Positions 33,089 to 41,773 of a DNA stretch of 64,000 bases are shown piece by piece. The stretch covers positions 62,001 through 126,000 of the forward strand of contig JBFLZD010000001.1 of NCBI GenBank assembly GCA_040756435.1, given 5' to 3'. The notes below the pieces were generated by a model. That model saw nothing but the letters and a program-made list of their open reading frames with translations, did not search any database and was not told the origin of the DNA. The number at the start of each line of letters is the position of its first letter. The stretch's first letter is position 1. The DNA comes from Spirochaetota bacterium. Its GTDB lineage: Bacteria > Spirochaetota > UBA4802 > UB4802. The translations under genes were made by a program, and so were the position numbers.

Positions 33089-34057
33089 ATGCGCTGGATA
33101 CTATTAATCTATATTTTTACACCATCGTTACTGTATGCACAATTATTAATTAATGAAATTGCATGCAATGTGTCAGGGAGTGATTGGGTTGAGCTTTTTC
33201 TTTATTCGGTTCAACCGTTGTCCATTGATATCTCTTCACTATATGTAACCATGTATTATGGTACAAATGAACCGCTTTCACAAAATCCAGTTACCATTTA
33301 TAGCTATGACAGGACGGAAACACCATGGGATGATCGGTTTGTTGTGGTACACCTGACTGATCCGTTAACTCCTGATGAATGTGATGCAACTGGAGATAGC
33401 AATGGCAATGGTGTACTTGATGTATACTGCAATAATTATAGCAGCAGTCTTTGGAATACTGACTGTGTGGTTGCCATTGATACCGATGATGACCCATCAA
33501 ATGGTGGTATCATTGATTTTGTTGCATATGCAAACAGAGATGGCAGCTTTAATCAATCTATTTTACAGTATGTTACTGCTGCAATACAGCATGGACAATG
33601 GTTGGGCACAGCATCTGAGGAGTGCATGGTTGATATAGGAAAAAATGGCCTGCAAGAATATCAGAGTATTATCCGGAAAGCAGCAGTGGATTCAAATTCA
33701 TTAGATGATTTCGTTATAACACCATATCTAACACCCGGACATACCAATATACTGCCAGTTAACCATTCTCAAAATACATTTATTAAAATAAACAGGAAGG
33801 TTGTCCTCACTAAAAGCGCTATAGAACAATGTAAAATTTTTATACTAAAGCCATGCACGCTGAGGGTACGGCTTTTTTCCTCACAGGGATACAAAATGTA
33901 TGAAAGTGAGCTTCTTTCAGCGTCACCGGGGTTTTATACTATCGATTGGGTACGGTACATAAAAAAAATGCGTTGCGGTTTGTATTTAGGAACTGTTGAG
34001 GCACAGGATAGTAAAAATCGGCAACGCGAGGAATTTTACTGTATTGTGGTTGAGTGA
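33089..34057 (+). CDS. Secreted lamin-tail-domain protein
   Basis: A 322-residue exported protein. The signal peptide (MRWILLIYIFTPSLLYAQ) is followed at once by a lamin-tail-like domain: LLINEIACNVSGSDWVELFL, then FVVVHLTDPLTPDE and FVAYANRDGSF. GDSNGNGVLDVYCN resembles a calcium-binding or dockerin-like loop. The C-terminal 90 residues look like a FlgD/secretion-type immunoglobulin domain (LRVRLFSSQGYKMYESELL). It begins a tightly coupled three-gene group with barrel proteins, so it is likely periplasmic or at the cell surface. Confidence 0.65.
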   Translation: MRWILLIYIFTPSLLYAQLLINEIACNVSGSDWVELFLYSVQPLSIDISSLYVTMYYGTNEPLSQNPVTIYSYDRTETPWDDRFVVVHLTDPLTPDECDATGDSNGNGVLDVYCNNYSSSLWNTDCVVAIDTDDDPSNGGIIDFVAYANRDGSFNQSILQYVTAAIQHGQWLGTASEECMVDIGKNGLQEYQSIIRKAAVDSNSLDDFVITPYLTPGHTNILPVNHSQNTFIKINRKVVLTKSAIEQCKIFILKPCTLRVRLFSSQGYKMYESELLSASPGFYTIDWVRYIKKMRCGLYLGTVEAQDSKNRQREEFYCIVVE

Positions 34058-35295
34058 TGGCTTCATTACTTGTTTCAGTACTGTTGATGCTACAGGCGTT
34101 TGAGACGGCTCAACCACTGGCACTTAGTGTATGGGCAATAGCTCCGGCATATCAGGCAAACCCTTCACCAATAATCTCTGGAGTAACGTATGCCAATCCT
34201 TTTGGATATCCGGACTTATATAGAACAACATCATTTATTCATACTGCAACAAATGGTTATTCGGCGGGATTACAATGGCAGTACTTTGGAATACCTGAAT
34301 ATCGTGAAGATACGGTTAGTGTTGGTGCAGGCTGGGCGATAGTTCCATGGATAAGCTTAGGCGTGGAAGTCCATGATTACATTCTTTCAATACATACAGA
34401 AGAGTATACCTATACACAAAGCTTATATGATTATGGAGTGTATTGTACCATCAAACCTTTTGACCATGTAAGCCTTTTTGTTATGCAGAATAATATCAGG
34501 AATTTTCATAATGATGGGTATATTCCTACTGAATCAATACTATCAGCACGTGTAGAAATTTTTAACGGATGTGCAATTGAATATAAATTACAGTATAGTG
34601 ATTATATCTCACAGATTTTTAAAATAAATGGCTATATTACACGGTACTGCGCAGTTGATATTGCCTATAGCAGAGAATTAAACCTATCTTCTGCCGGGAT
34701 TACTATACTGTGGGGTTCTTTTTTAATGCGGTATGAAATGAACCATCACTCCTTTTTGGGCAATACCCATAGTTTTGGATTGGTATATTCACATGCAGGG
34801 TTTATGTATGTATCTGGAGCTAAGTCTGTAAAAAAAGAAAAGCCCAAGTTAGACATACAAGTATGTACTGCTGAAGAATTAATAGGGCTTGATGTCATGT
34901 CGGAGGTATTGTGTCAGCGTATTATTAAGTATCGGTCAATGTTTGGTAATGTCAGTGTTGCGTCATTGTATCAATTGGGTTTATCAACACAGCAGATCCG
35001 TGATCTGCAACAATATACATACAATTATATTGAAGATGAAATAAGCAGAATACAAAACAATGAAAAGCAATCTTCAATAAAGCAAAATAATTATATTTCA
35101 TACGAAGAAAAAAATAGACGGATAAAAATACTTTTTCAGTCCATGGTTGCTGCTGATATACCAGCGTATATTGCCATATCTTTAGCTGAAGAATATCAGA
35201 AATCCGGAGAAAAAGGAGTATTGCAGTCACCGTTGTTTAAAAGTTTATCTTCTTTGCAACAAAAGAGAGTTAAAACAGCATGCGGAATGCAGTGA
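34057..35295 (+). CDS. Outer-membrane barrel-like protein with ComEA-type helix-hairpin-helix domain
   Basis: A 412-residue protein with a signal peptide (1-20). A strand-rich barrel-like part (about 20-255, alternating hydrophobic residues and aromatics) is followed by a helix-hairpin-helix pair of ComEA type: LDIQVCTAEELIGLDVMSE to QRIIKYRSMFGNVSVASLYQ (about 267-315). A helical, Gln-rich tail follows. ComEA-type domains bind double-stranded DNA outside the inner membrane. The ATG at 34057 overlaps the previous stop; a GTG at 34054 is an alternative. The fusion with a barrel is unusual. Confidence 0.55.
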   Translation: MASLLVSVLLMLQAFETAQPLALSVWAIAPAYQANPSPIISGVTYANPFGYPDLYRTTSFIHTATNGYSAGLQWQYFGIPEYREDTVSVGAGWAIVPWISLGVEVHDYILSIHTEEYTYTQSLYDYGVYCTIKPFDHVSLFVMQNNIRNFHNDGYIPTESILSARVEIFNGCAIEYKLQYSDYISQIFKINGYITRYCAVDIAYSRELNLSSAGITILWGSFLMRYEMNHHSFLGNTHSFGLVYSHAGFMYVSGAKSVKKEKPKLDIQVCTAEELIGLDVMSEVLCQRIIKYRSMFGNVSVASLYQLGLSTQQIRDLQQYTYNYIEDEISRIQNNEKQSSIKQNNYISYEEKNRRIKILFQSMVAADIPAYIAISLAEEYQKSGEKGVLQSPLFKSLSSLQQKRVKTACGMQ

Positions 35296-36830
35296 TACTA
35301 TGGTTATATGTATATCTTGGTATAATGTTGCAGACACAAGCAATAGCTTTACAGAGTATATCCGTTGAATACAGACAGGATGCTCTGGATTATGGTGTGG
35401 AAAAAGAACATTACCTCCGCACCACTGTGACAATAGCAACAGATACCACAGAAGTAAATGCAGCAGTTGTACAATCACATGGTACAAAACATGCCACATG
35501 GTCATTTTCAGCTCAGGGTGACTATGCTGCAATTTCAGGTGGATATTATTTTATTAACAATGCCACCGGGTTGTTATTGGGAAAAGCTTCTGTGTATAAC
35601 CCGGATCCCTATTCCATTCATGTTCAAAAACATGATGCATTCATATCATTATGTAAAAGTGGCAATCCACAGTATGCTATGTATGGGGTGGTTTCATCAT
35701 TATTTAATGCAAGATGCTCATCTACCATAAAACTGGATGCAGGAGTTTCATATAAAGAATGTTATATTTCACCTGCTGATGCTCAAAATGGTGTATACCC
35801 ATACAGTGTCCAGAGCTTACTATCACACTTTAAAAGGGAAGGACAATATACTGAACCAGTACAGATTATTACATCGTTTGTGCATGCAACCGTTAATCCT
35901 GCTGAGTATGTAACTTTACAGGGATGTTATTATTATACACATATATATTATAATAATGCACACATATTATTCAATGCAAATACACAGGATAATTATGCAA
36001 TGGAATCATTTGGTGGGTACAGTCTGTATGCACACTATCAGGACAGTATTGTATCACTTTTTTCGGAATATGCTGTTTCACGTGTTTTGATAAAAAATGA
36101 AGGTAAATCGGGAGATAGATATAGTAAAGCATATTATTGTGGGGTATTGGTTAAAGACAAAAATTATAAAATCAGCAGTATTGTACAAAAGTCAGATAAA
36201 AACTTTTATGCCCCATTTGGCAATACATTTGGGGGAAATTCGCCACGCGATATTTATTATTATTTTGTCAGTGTTAAACCTGTAAAAAAGTTTGCATGTT
36301 CATGGATATATATAGACCAGAATAACCTTCTACCATCCACGTATTATACTGAATATCCACACAAACGTATTCATACTTTGCGTATGGTATATAAAAACAA
36401 AAATTTTTCTGTTAAATCGGATTATCGTTATGCACAGTTTTATAAAGGTGGGGAAGAAAAGGCATCACGATATCAGGAGGGTGTTAGATGGGGAATAACA
36501 AAAAACTCATCAATACATCTTAAATGTGGGTTGTATCAGGGGGATACTGTCGCATGGTATGTTGCATCAGGTATTGGCATAAAAGTTGGCAATCTGCAAA
36601 ATGATTTTGGATCAGTTTATGCTCATACCAATGGCGAAAAAATATATGTAGCAATGCTTCCGCTCCCACAAACAAATATTATTTCAGATACTATCGCCGC
36701 ATCCTCATTTTTTATTGTTGCACGCTTTCGTTTCAGTAATACATTTTGTAAGCTGTCAGCTCGATTAGTTATGCAGCTACAACCCCAAAAACAATCGACA
36801 GGGGAAGTTGGAGCAGCAGTGTGGTTTTAA
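35280..36830 (+). CDS. Outer-membrane beta-barrel-like protein
   Basis: A 516-residue protein that overlaps the preceding gene by 16 bases. It has a signal peptide (ending TQAIALQ, about 27) and then strands throughout. GDYAAISGGYYFINNATGLL (about 80-99) and similar segments resemble the barrel part of large helix-hairpin-helix outer-membrane proteins known from Bacteroidota. Together with the previous gene it could be a split form of such a protein. A final aromatic-rich strand ending VWF fits the C-terminal barrel signal. Confidence 0.5.
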   Translation: MRNAVILWLYVYLGIMLQTQAIALQSISVEYRQDALDYGVEKEHYLRTTVTIATDTTEVNAAVVQSHGTKHATWSFSAQGDYAAISGGYYFINNATGLLLGKASVYNPDPYSIHVQKHDAFISLCKSGNPQYAMYGVVSSLFNARCSSTIKLDAGVSYKECYISPADAQNGVYPYSVQSLLSHFKREGQYTEPVQIITSFVHATVNPAEYVTLQGCYYYTHIYYNNAHILFNANTQDNYAMESFGGYSLYAHYQDSIVSLFSEYAVSRVLIKNEGKSGDRYSKAYYCGVLVKDKNYKISSIVQKSDKNFYAPFGNTFGGNSPRDIYYYFVSVKPVKKFACSWIYIDQNNLLPSTYYTEYPHKRIHTLRMVYKNKNFSVKSDYRYAQFYKGGEEKASRYQEGVRWGITKNSSIHLKCGLYQGDTVAWYVASGIGIKVGNLQNDFGSVYAHTNGEKIYVAMLPLPQTNIISDTIAASSFFIVARFRFSNTFCKLSARLVMQLQPQKQSTGEVGAAVWF

Positions 36831-36901
36831 AATTTTAGTTTTTTTGATACCGTGCTACAATCGTTATACATAGTTCAGTAAAATTATATAATAGTAATGC
36901 T

Positions 36902-37705
36902 ATGGAAAATAAAAAAATAGATATATTGCAGAAAAAGTTGCAGGCTCTCAATCCCTATGTAATAGCCTATTCTGGTGGTAATGATTCAACATTTTTAGCA
37001 GCTATCTCCAAACATTTTTCATTGGATTTTTGCCTTGTTCACTGTATAAGCGAATTTACAATTCCAGGTGACACACAGCGTGGGCGCACGTTTGCCACAG
37101 AACATGACATCCCCTATCATGAGATTGCTATTTCAGTATTGGGGATTGTGGAGATAGTAACCAATACTAAAAACCGTTGTTATTATTGCAAAAAAGCAGT
37201 GTTTAAAAAAATACAGGAATTTGCATCCCAAAGTGGTTTCCAGAATGTGGTTGATGCTGGCAATGTGTCGGATACTTCTGATTATAGGCCTGGAAGAAGG
37301 GCACTTGTTGAGTTAGGTATTCATTCCCCACTTCTTGAAGCAGGTTTTACCAAAGAGGATATTATACAGGGATTACAACATTTCAATATCCCTTATTCAA
37401 AGGCATCCAATTCATGCCTTGCTACGCGCATTCCCTATGGTACAGGTATTACTCAGGATATACTTGACACTATACGGAAGGCGGAGGAATTTATTATTTC
37501 CTTAGGCTTTGATGGTGTACGTGTACGGTACCATTATCCTGTGGCACGCATTGAAGTAATGGTACAGGATATACAAAGACTCGTTGACCCTGAGGTTCGG
37601 AATAAAATCGTTGCGTTTTTTAAGCAATTGGGATTTTTATATGTTACGATGGATTTAGAAGGATTCACATCAGGTAATTTAAACAGGATGTTAGATAATG
37701 AGTGA
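36902..37705 (+). CDS. larE: ATP-dependent sacrificial sulfur transferase LarE
   Basis: A 267-residue PP-loop protein. The ATP pyrophosphatase loop SGGNDST is at 24-30, RCYYCKKAVF about 97-106, and SNSCLATRIPYG contains the Cys (172) that donates its sulfur in lactobacillar LarE. It builds the nickel-pincer cofactor of LarA-type racemases from the LarB product. larB, larC and larA are not in this window. It shares 8 bases with the glycosyltransferase gene. Confidence 0.92.
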   Translation: MENKKIDILQKKLQALNPYVIAYSGGNDSTFLAAISKHFSLDFCLVHCISEFTIPGDTQRGRTFATEHDIPYHEIAISVLGIVEIVTNTKNRCYYCKKAVFKKIQEFASQSGFQNVVDAGNVSDTSDYRPGRRALVELGIHSPLLEAGFTKEDIIQGLQHFNIPYSKASNSCLATRIPYGTGITQDILDTIRKAEEFIISLGFDGVRVRYHYPVARIEVMVQDIQRLVDPEVRNKIVAFFKQLGFLYVTMDLEGFTSGNLNRMLDNE

Positions 37706-38378
37706 TGTTCTGGTAGCAATTATTGTTCGCAATAATGAGGAATTATTACGTCGTACATTAGACACTATCTGCAATTGTCCATATGCTCATGTCATGCCAC
37801 TTATTATTGATGATGGCTCTTTTGACCAGTCGCCCTCAATTGTTTCTGATGTGGATGTGCATTTTGTGATGCATGAAGAGCCTTTAGGTTATGGAGGCGC
37901 ACTCATGAGTGCATTTGCATATGCAAAGGATTATTCATTGAGTTTGTTATTTATGTTGCCCCTGGAAGCTTTTGCTGATTGGAACATAGTTTCCAGGTAC
38001 CTATCCTTTTTTCAGGATGCGGATATCATTACCGGGAATAGATTTACCACACAATCTCTTGATGAAAAAAAGCAATATAAAGATATTGTACAGTATTTCA
38101 ATCAGCACGCAGGCTTGAACATAGTGGACCCTTTTTCACCCGTAAAAGGCATATCTATGAACCATGCCGATTTATTTGAAATAACAGAATTTTCTGATGC
38201 TGCACTTGTGCAGATACTGATTCAGGCTGCACATTACAAGTTAAAGATAAAAGAATTTGAGTGTGTATATCCTGAGAAAGGATTACTATCTCATCTGGAT
38301 GATATTGATAATATCACTGGACTTAAAGATTTTATTACAGGCGAGCTTCACCTTTACCCATATACAAAAGGGCATTAA
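37698..38378 (+). CDS. GT-A-fold glycosyltransferase-like protein
   Basis: A 226-residue protein resembling family 2 glycosyltransferases: VLVAIIVRNNEELLRRTLDT, then LIIDDGSFDQS (about 34-44) and HEEPLGYGGALMSAFAYAK. The usual DxD metal motif is replaced by PLEAFAD, so activity may differ. It begins within larE and ends 3 bases before the CapA gene, and is therefore probably cotranscribed. It may act in surface polysaccharide or lipid modification, without certainty. Confidence 0.68.
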   Translation: MSDVLVAIIVRNNEELLRRTLDTICNCPYAHVMPLIIDDGSFDQSPSIVSDVDVHFVMHEEPLGYGGALMSAFAYAKDYSLSLLFMLPLEAFADWNIVSRYLSFFQDADIITGNRFTTQSLDEKKQYKDIVQYFNQHAGLNIVDPFSPVKGISMNHADLFEITEFSDAALVQILIQAAHYKLKIKEFECVYPEKGLLSHLDDIDNITGLKDFITGELHLYPYTKGH

Positions 38379-38381
38379 AAC

Positions 38382-39452
38382 GTGAAGAAGTCAGCTATTT
38401 ACATAGTAGTATTATTTTGTATTTTTAAACTATCATGTACAACCCCTGAGGAACGAATCCCCAAATATTCTATAGCAACTTCTTCTGGCTATGGCATGCT
38501 GTTTATTGGCGATATGATGTTTGAATGGGCAGTAAAAGATATAATGCAGCGCTATGGTACAGATTATCCATTAAAGAAAGTTAAACCCTTTTTCCAATCT
38601 TTTGATTTTGTAATGGCAAATTTGGAATCACCATTAACAAATAACAGAACAAGTTTGGTATATCAAAAATATATTTTTAAAGCACCGCCTTCAATTGCAT
38701 TTGTTATAGCTGATGCTGGTATTACAGCAGTTACTCTGGCAAATAATCATATGCTTGATTATGGTGGTACAGGATTATTGGATACATTGACTTCTTTATC
38801 TGATGCAAAGGTACTCTATGCTGGAGCAGGGAAAAACGAAACAACAGCATCTTTGCCGGTTATGCATCAGTTGGGGCCAGCACGCATTGCTGTGTTATGT
38901 TATACTCAGATTTCCTCAAAGGAAATGATTGCAAAAAATAATCCAGGTATAAATTTCTTTGAATTAAAGAAAGCTCAAAGTGATATTAAGAAGTATCGCT
39001 TCTGCGATAGTGTTATTATTAATATTCATTGGGGTAATGAATACTTTTACTACCCTTCATCAAAACAGATTGATATAGCCCATGCACTCATTAATGCCGG
39101 TGCGGATGCTATTATTGGTCATCATCCACATGTGTATCAAGGAATTGAAATATATAAAAATAAACCGGTTATCTACTCACTGGGAAATTTTCTTTTTGGC
39201 TCTATGCATGAAGGAATTAATGATAATATTGCCTGTGCACTGTACATGTCGGGAAACGGGAAAATTATTAAGATGCACATTTATGCAATCAAAGGAATAT
39301 ATACTGATGGAATTATACAGCCTGAAGTGTTAGAGGGGCCTTCGGCTATAAAAGTCTTTGATCATGTTCTTGAGATTTCAAAACCACTGGGTATTATTTT
39401 TACCAGCAGAACTACAAAACACAATAATTATGCTGAATTTATTTTCAGGTAA
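38382..39452 (+). CDS. CapA-family lipoprotein
   Basis: A 356-residue calcineurin-like metallophosphatase of the CapA/PgsA family. It starts with GTG and has a lipoprotein signal (VVLFCIFKLSCTTPE, lipid on Cys 19). Motifs are LFIGDMMFE (about 44), ANLESPLTNNRT, LANNHMLDYGG, NIHWGNEY and GHHPHVYQG. Family members are linked to poly-gamma-glutamate capsule anchoring or wall polymer processing, but no other capsule gene lies here. Confidence 0.85.
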   Translation: MKKSAIYIVVLFCIFKLSCTTPEERIPKYSIATSSGYGMLFIGDMMFEWAVKDIMQRYGTDYPLKKVKPFFQSFDFVMANLESPLTNNRTSLVYQKYIFKAPPSIAFVIADAGITAVTLANNHMLDYGGTGLLDTLTSLSDAKVLYAGAGKNETTASLPVMHQLGPARIAVLCYTQISSKEMIAKNNPGINFFELKKAQSDIKKYRFCDSVIINIHWGNEYFYYPSSKQIDIAHALINAGADAIIGHHPHVYQGIEIYKNKPVIYSLGNFLFGSMHEGINDNIACALYMSGNGKIIKMHIYAIKGIYTDGIIQPEVLEGPSAIKVFDHVLEISKPLGIIFTSRTTKHNNYAEFIFR

Positions 39453-40394
39453 TTACTCCATTAATGCTTTCAGTACATAATCCACGCTTTCTATCATTGA
39501 TTGTATTTCATATCCACCTTCAAGCACCACCACAATCCTGTTGTTGGAATACCGTGTTGCAATATCCATAAGCATACGAGTAAACATGTAATATGCCCCA
39601 CTTGAAAGATTTAATGATGATAAAGGGTCGCTTTTATGGGCATCAAAACCTGCTGATATGAGAATAAATTCGGGTTTAAAGTGGTCTAAAGCAGGAATAA
39701 TAATTTCGCTAAAAGCACTTTTGTAAGTTTTATCATTGCTGCCAGGATTCATTGGTATGTTAATGGTATACCCGTAACCGGGGCCAATGCCTATCTCATC
39801 TACACTACCAGTACCGGGATAAAAGGGGAACTGATGTGTACTAATATAAAAAACAGAAGGGTCAGCCTCAAAGATATGTTGCGTGCCATTGCCATGATGG
39901 GCATCCCAATCTATTATGGCTATCTTTCGTATATTATATGTATATTGGAGGTAGCGTGCAACAATTGCAACATTATTAAAGATACAAAAGCCCATTGCTT
40001 GAGCTATCTCAGCATGGTGGCCGGGTGGTCTTACAGCACAAAATCCATTAGTGGCCTCACCAGCAAGGATATAGTCACATACCTCAAGTATCCCTCCAAT
40101 TGCCCATAATGAAACATCATATGTTTCATCGCATATTACAGTGTCATAGCCATCAATGCAAGTGATTCCATTTGGCTTTGCATTGGCAATCATTGAAACA
40201 TACTCAGGATCATGAGCATAGAATAAAACATCAGGATGAGCTTTACGTGGCTGAACGTAAAGCAATGAGGAATAATTTTTATTTGTACGGATATATTTAT
40301 CAAGTATCTCTAAACGTTTAGGGGATTCAGGATGTGAATCGCCTGTTTTATGGTGCAGATAATGCGGGTGAAAGCAATATGCTGTATAGCTCAT
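39453..40394 (-). CDS. Histone-deacetylase-family amidohydrolase
   Basis: A 313-residue class II HDAC/acetylpolyamine amidohydrolase-like enzyme. Zinc-site and catalytic motifs are visible: RPPGHHAE (about 123-130), IIDWDAHHGNGTQHIF (about 165-180), HQFPFYPGTG, GFDAHKSDPLS and VVLEGGYE. It hydrolyses acetyl-amide bonds, probably of acetylpolyamines or acetyl-lysine. Its stop is next to the stop of the convergent capA gene. Confidence 0.9.
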   Translation of the reverse strand: MSYTAYCFHPHYLHHKTGDSHPESPKRLEILDKYIRTNKNYSSLLYVQPRKAHPDVLFYAHDPEYVSMIANAKPNGITCIDGYDTVICDETYDVSLWAIGGILEVCDYILAGEATNGFCAVRPPGHHAEIAQAMGFCIFNNVAIVARYLQYTYNIRKIAIIDWDAHHGNGTQHIFEADPSVFYISTHQFPFYPGTGSVDEIGIGPGYGYTINIPMNPGSNDKTYKSAFSEIIIPALDHFKPEFILISAGFDAHKSDPLSSLNLSSGAYYMFTRMLMDIATRYSNNRIVVVLEGGYEIQSMIESVDYVLKALME

Positions 40395-40469
40395 AATTAT
40401 AAAATGTTTGATAGTTTAATTAACACAAACAATCTACTTTATAATATTGTAATATAATATTTAAAAAAA

Positions 40470-40961
40470 TCAAGTATTTTTTTTGTTTAATATTTTTTTT
40501 GCCTGCAGTAGGAATTCTATATCCTGCGCATCTTTAGCATTATAGCTCCTGATTTTTTTTAGCTTGATCAAATCATCAATTGAGGGGACTCTAAAATGTA
40601 TAGAATCTTTTTTAGATTCAATAATATATGAATTAGTAAAGCATTCATCAAATGTTATAATTTGGCCTTCGCTATTGGTAATACTTTTATGGAAAAACAA
40701 ATCATATTTTTTTGTACCGCAAAACACAAAAACGATAGGACTTTTTGTATGGATATCTTTTGAAAGTTCGCATCCTGAATTTTGTAAAAAAGTAAGCGTT
40801 TTTACTTTATCTGCATTGTAAATCCAGAAGTCATAATCTGCTGTCATCACAGGGGCACCGTATAGTATAAGAGCCCGTCTTCCTATTATTAAATAATGGA
40901 TGTCCTGAGAGTTAAATAATTGTATCATTTCTAAGAATGATAATTCTTTTTCTGCTTCCAT
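40470..40961 (-). CDS. Nucleotidyltransferase-fold protein (DUF6036-like)
   Basis: A 163-residue protein of the minimal nucleotidyltransferase type. IIGRRALILYGAPVMTADYD (about 27-46) matches the G-(G/S)-x-A-(10-12)-DxD core, with the second Asp in ADYDFWIYN; a possible third Asp is in KKYDLFF. The C-terminus VPSIDDLIKLKKIRS-NAKDAQDIEFL is characteristic of DUF6036/AbiEii-like groups. It overlaps a 68-codon gene upstream by 31 bases, a toxin-antitoxin-like layout. Confidence 0.7.
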   Translation of the reverse strand: MEAEKELSFLEMIQLFNSQDIHYLIIGRRALILYGAPVMTADYDFWIYNADKVKTLTFLQNSGCELSKDIHTKSPIVFVFCGTKKYDLFFHKSITNSEGQIITFDECFTNSYIIESKKDSIHFRVPSIDDLIKLKKIRSYNAKDAQDIEFLLQAKKILNKKNT

Positions 40962-41137
40962 TGTTTTATTAATGAAAATTCCTGTATATAATCTTGAGTT
41001 TCATCCCAGTGTTGTTCAGAAATCTTTATTCTGTCAACAGGGGAAAATCGTAAAAACCATAGTATAGATGCTTCTAAATCCTTTTGTCTGTTTTTTGGAA
41101 TATCAGAAAGTTTTTGAGGATACTTTTTATGTGGCAT
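40931..41137 (-). CDS. Small basic protein paired with the nucleotidyltransferase
   Basis: A 68-residue protein preceded by a weak AAGGAT. It is rich in Lys, Gln and aromatic residues (ILWFLRFSPVDRIKISEQHW). Its 31-base overlap with the downstream nucleotidyltransferase suggests co-expression. It may be the antidote or specificity partner of a two-gene module. No family is recognised. Confidence 0.5.
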   Translation of the reverse strand: MPHKKYPQKLSDIPKNRQKDLEASILWFLRFSPVDRIKISEQHWDETQDYIQEFSLIKQWKQKKNYHS

Positions 41138-41173
41138 TTTTATCCTTCAGCTATTATAATATTAAAATATTTA

Positions 41174-41290
41174 TGGGCACCTCTAAAAACCGCTTTCATC
41201 ATTACGGGTACAATTATAAAGAAAGTGGTTTAATCCTCTATATTGTACACACAAGGAAACATCTGGAAAAACAGTTTTTAGAAGTTCCCA
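41174..41290 (+). repeat. Dispersed repeat family 1, copy A (MITE-like)
   Basis: A 117-bp element with 19-base terminal inverted repeats. TGGGCACCTCTAAAAACCG matches the reverse complement of the right end, CAGTTTTTAGAAGTTCCCA, at 16 of 19 positions. An inner pair, AACCGCTTTC and GAAAGTGGTT, forms another stem. It lies between the nucleotidyltransferase pair and yjbQ. Related copies are at 61895 and 63111, with a deleted form at 18550. Confidence 0.75.
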
Positions 41291-41340
41291 TCCTTTTAAT
41301 ATATTATATTGTGAAGTCAAGAACAAATCAAATGATTATA

Positions 41341-41757
41341 TCAATAGACTATCTGAGCAATAATCTTTCTATTCCTTTTACGAGTGTCGCATTCTATGAC
41401 AACTATTTGCTGCCAGGTTCCTAACGTTAATGTTCCATCAACTATAGGAATAGTAATAGATGGTCCTATCATAGAGGCTCTCAGATGTGAAGAACCATTG
41501 TCATCATGCCAGGTATCATGGTGATGATAGTGGGCATTGCGCGGGATTAGCTTTTCTAAAAATATATTGATATCTTTTTTTAAGCCTGGTTCATATTCAA
41601 TGGTGGTTATAGCAGCAGTTGAGCCGGGTATAAAAAGACAAAGTATTCCGCTATGCACATTGTGCTTGTGTATAATTTCTATGGCCTGTGAGGTTATATC
41701 AATAATATCACCCTGCCCTTGGGTTGATAGAGATATATATTCAGTGATGGTACCCAT
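41341..41757 (-). CDS. yjbQ: YjbQ family protein (UPF0047)
   Basis: A 138-residue protein with the YjbQ pattern. IPGSTAAITTIEYEPGLKKD (about 43-62), then HHHDTWHDDNGSSHLRASMI with several histidines that bind metal, and a C-terminal GTWQQIVVIECDTRKRNR. Family members have weak thiamine-phosphate synthase activity. It is the last gene of a same-strand group with the M24, SCP2 and TetR genes. Confidence 0.9.
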   Translation of the reverse strand: MGTITEYISLSTQGQGDIIDITSQAIEIIHKHNVHSGILCLFIPGSTAAITTIEYEPGLKKDINIFLEKLIPRNAHYHHHDTWHDDNGSSHLRASMIGPSITIPIVDGTLTLGTWQQIVVIECDTRKRNRKIIAQIVY

Positions 41758-41773
41758 AGAATTTTATACAAAG

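Noticed and set aside
41068-41424. 118-codon plus-strand frame through the repeat at 41174
   Set aside because: It is built mainly from the MITE-like repeat and the antisense of yjbQ.
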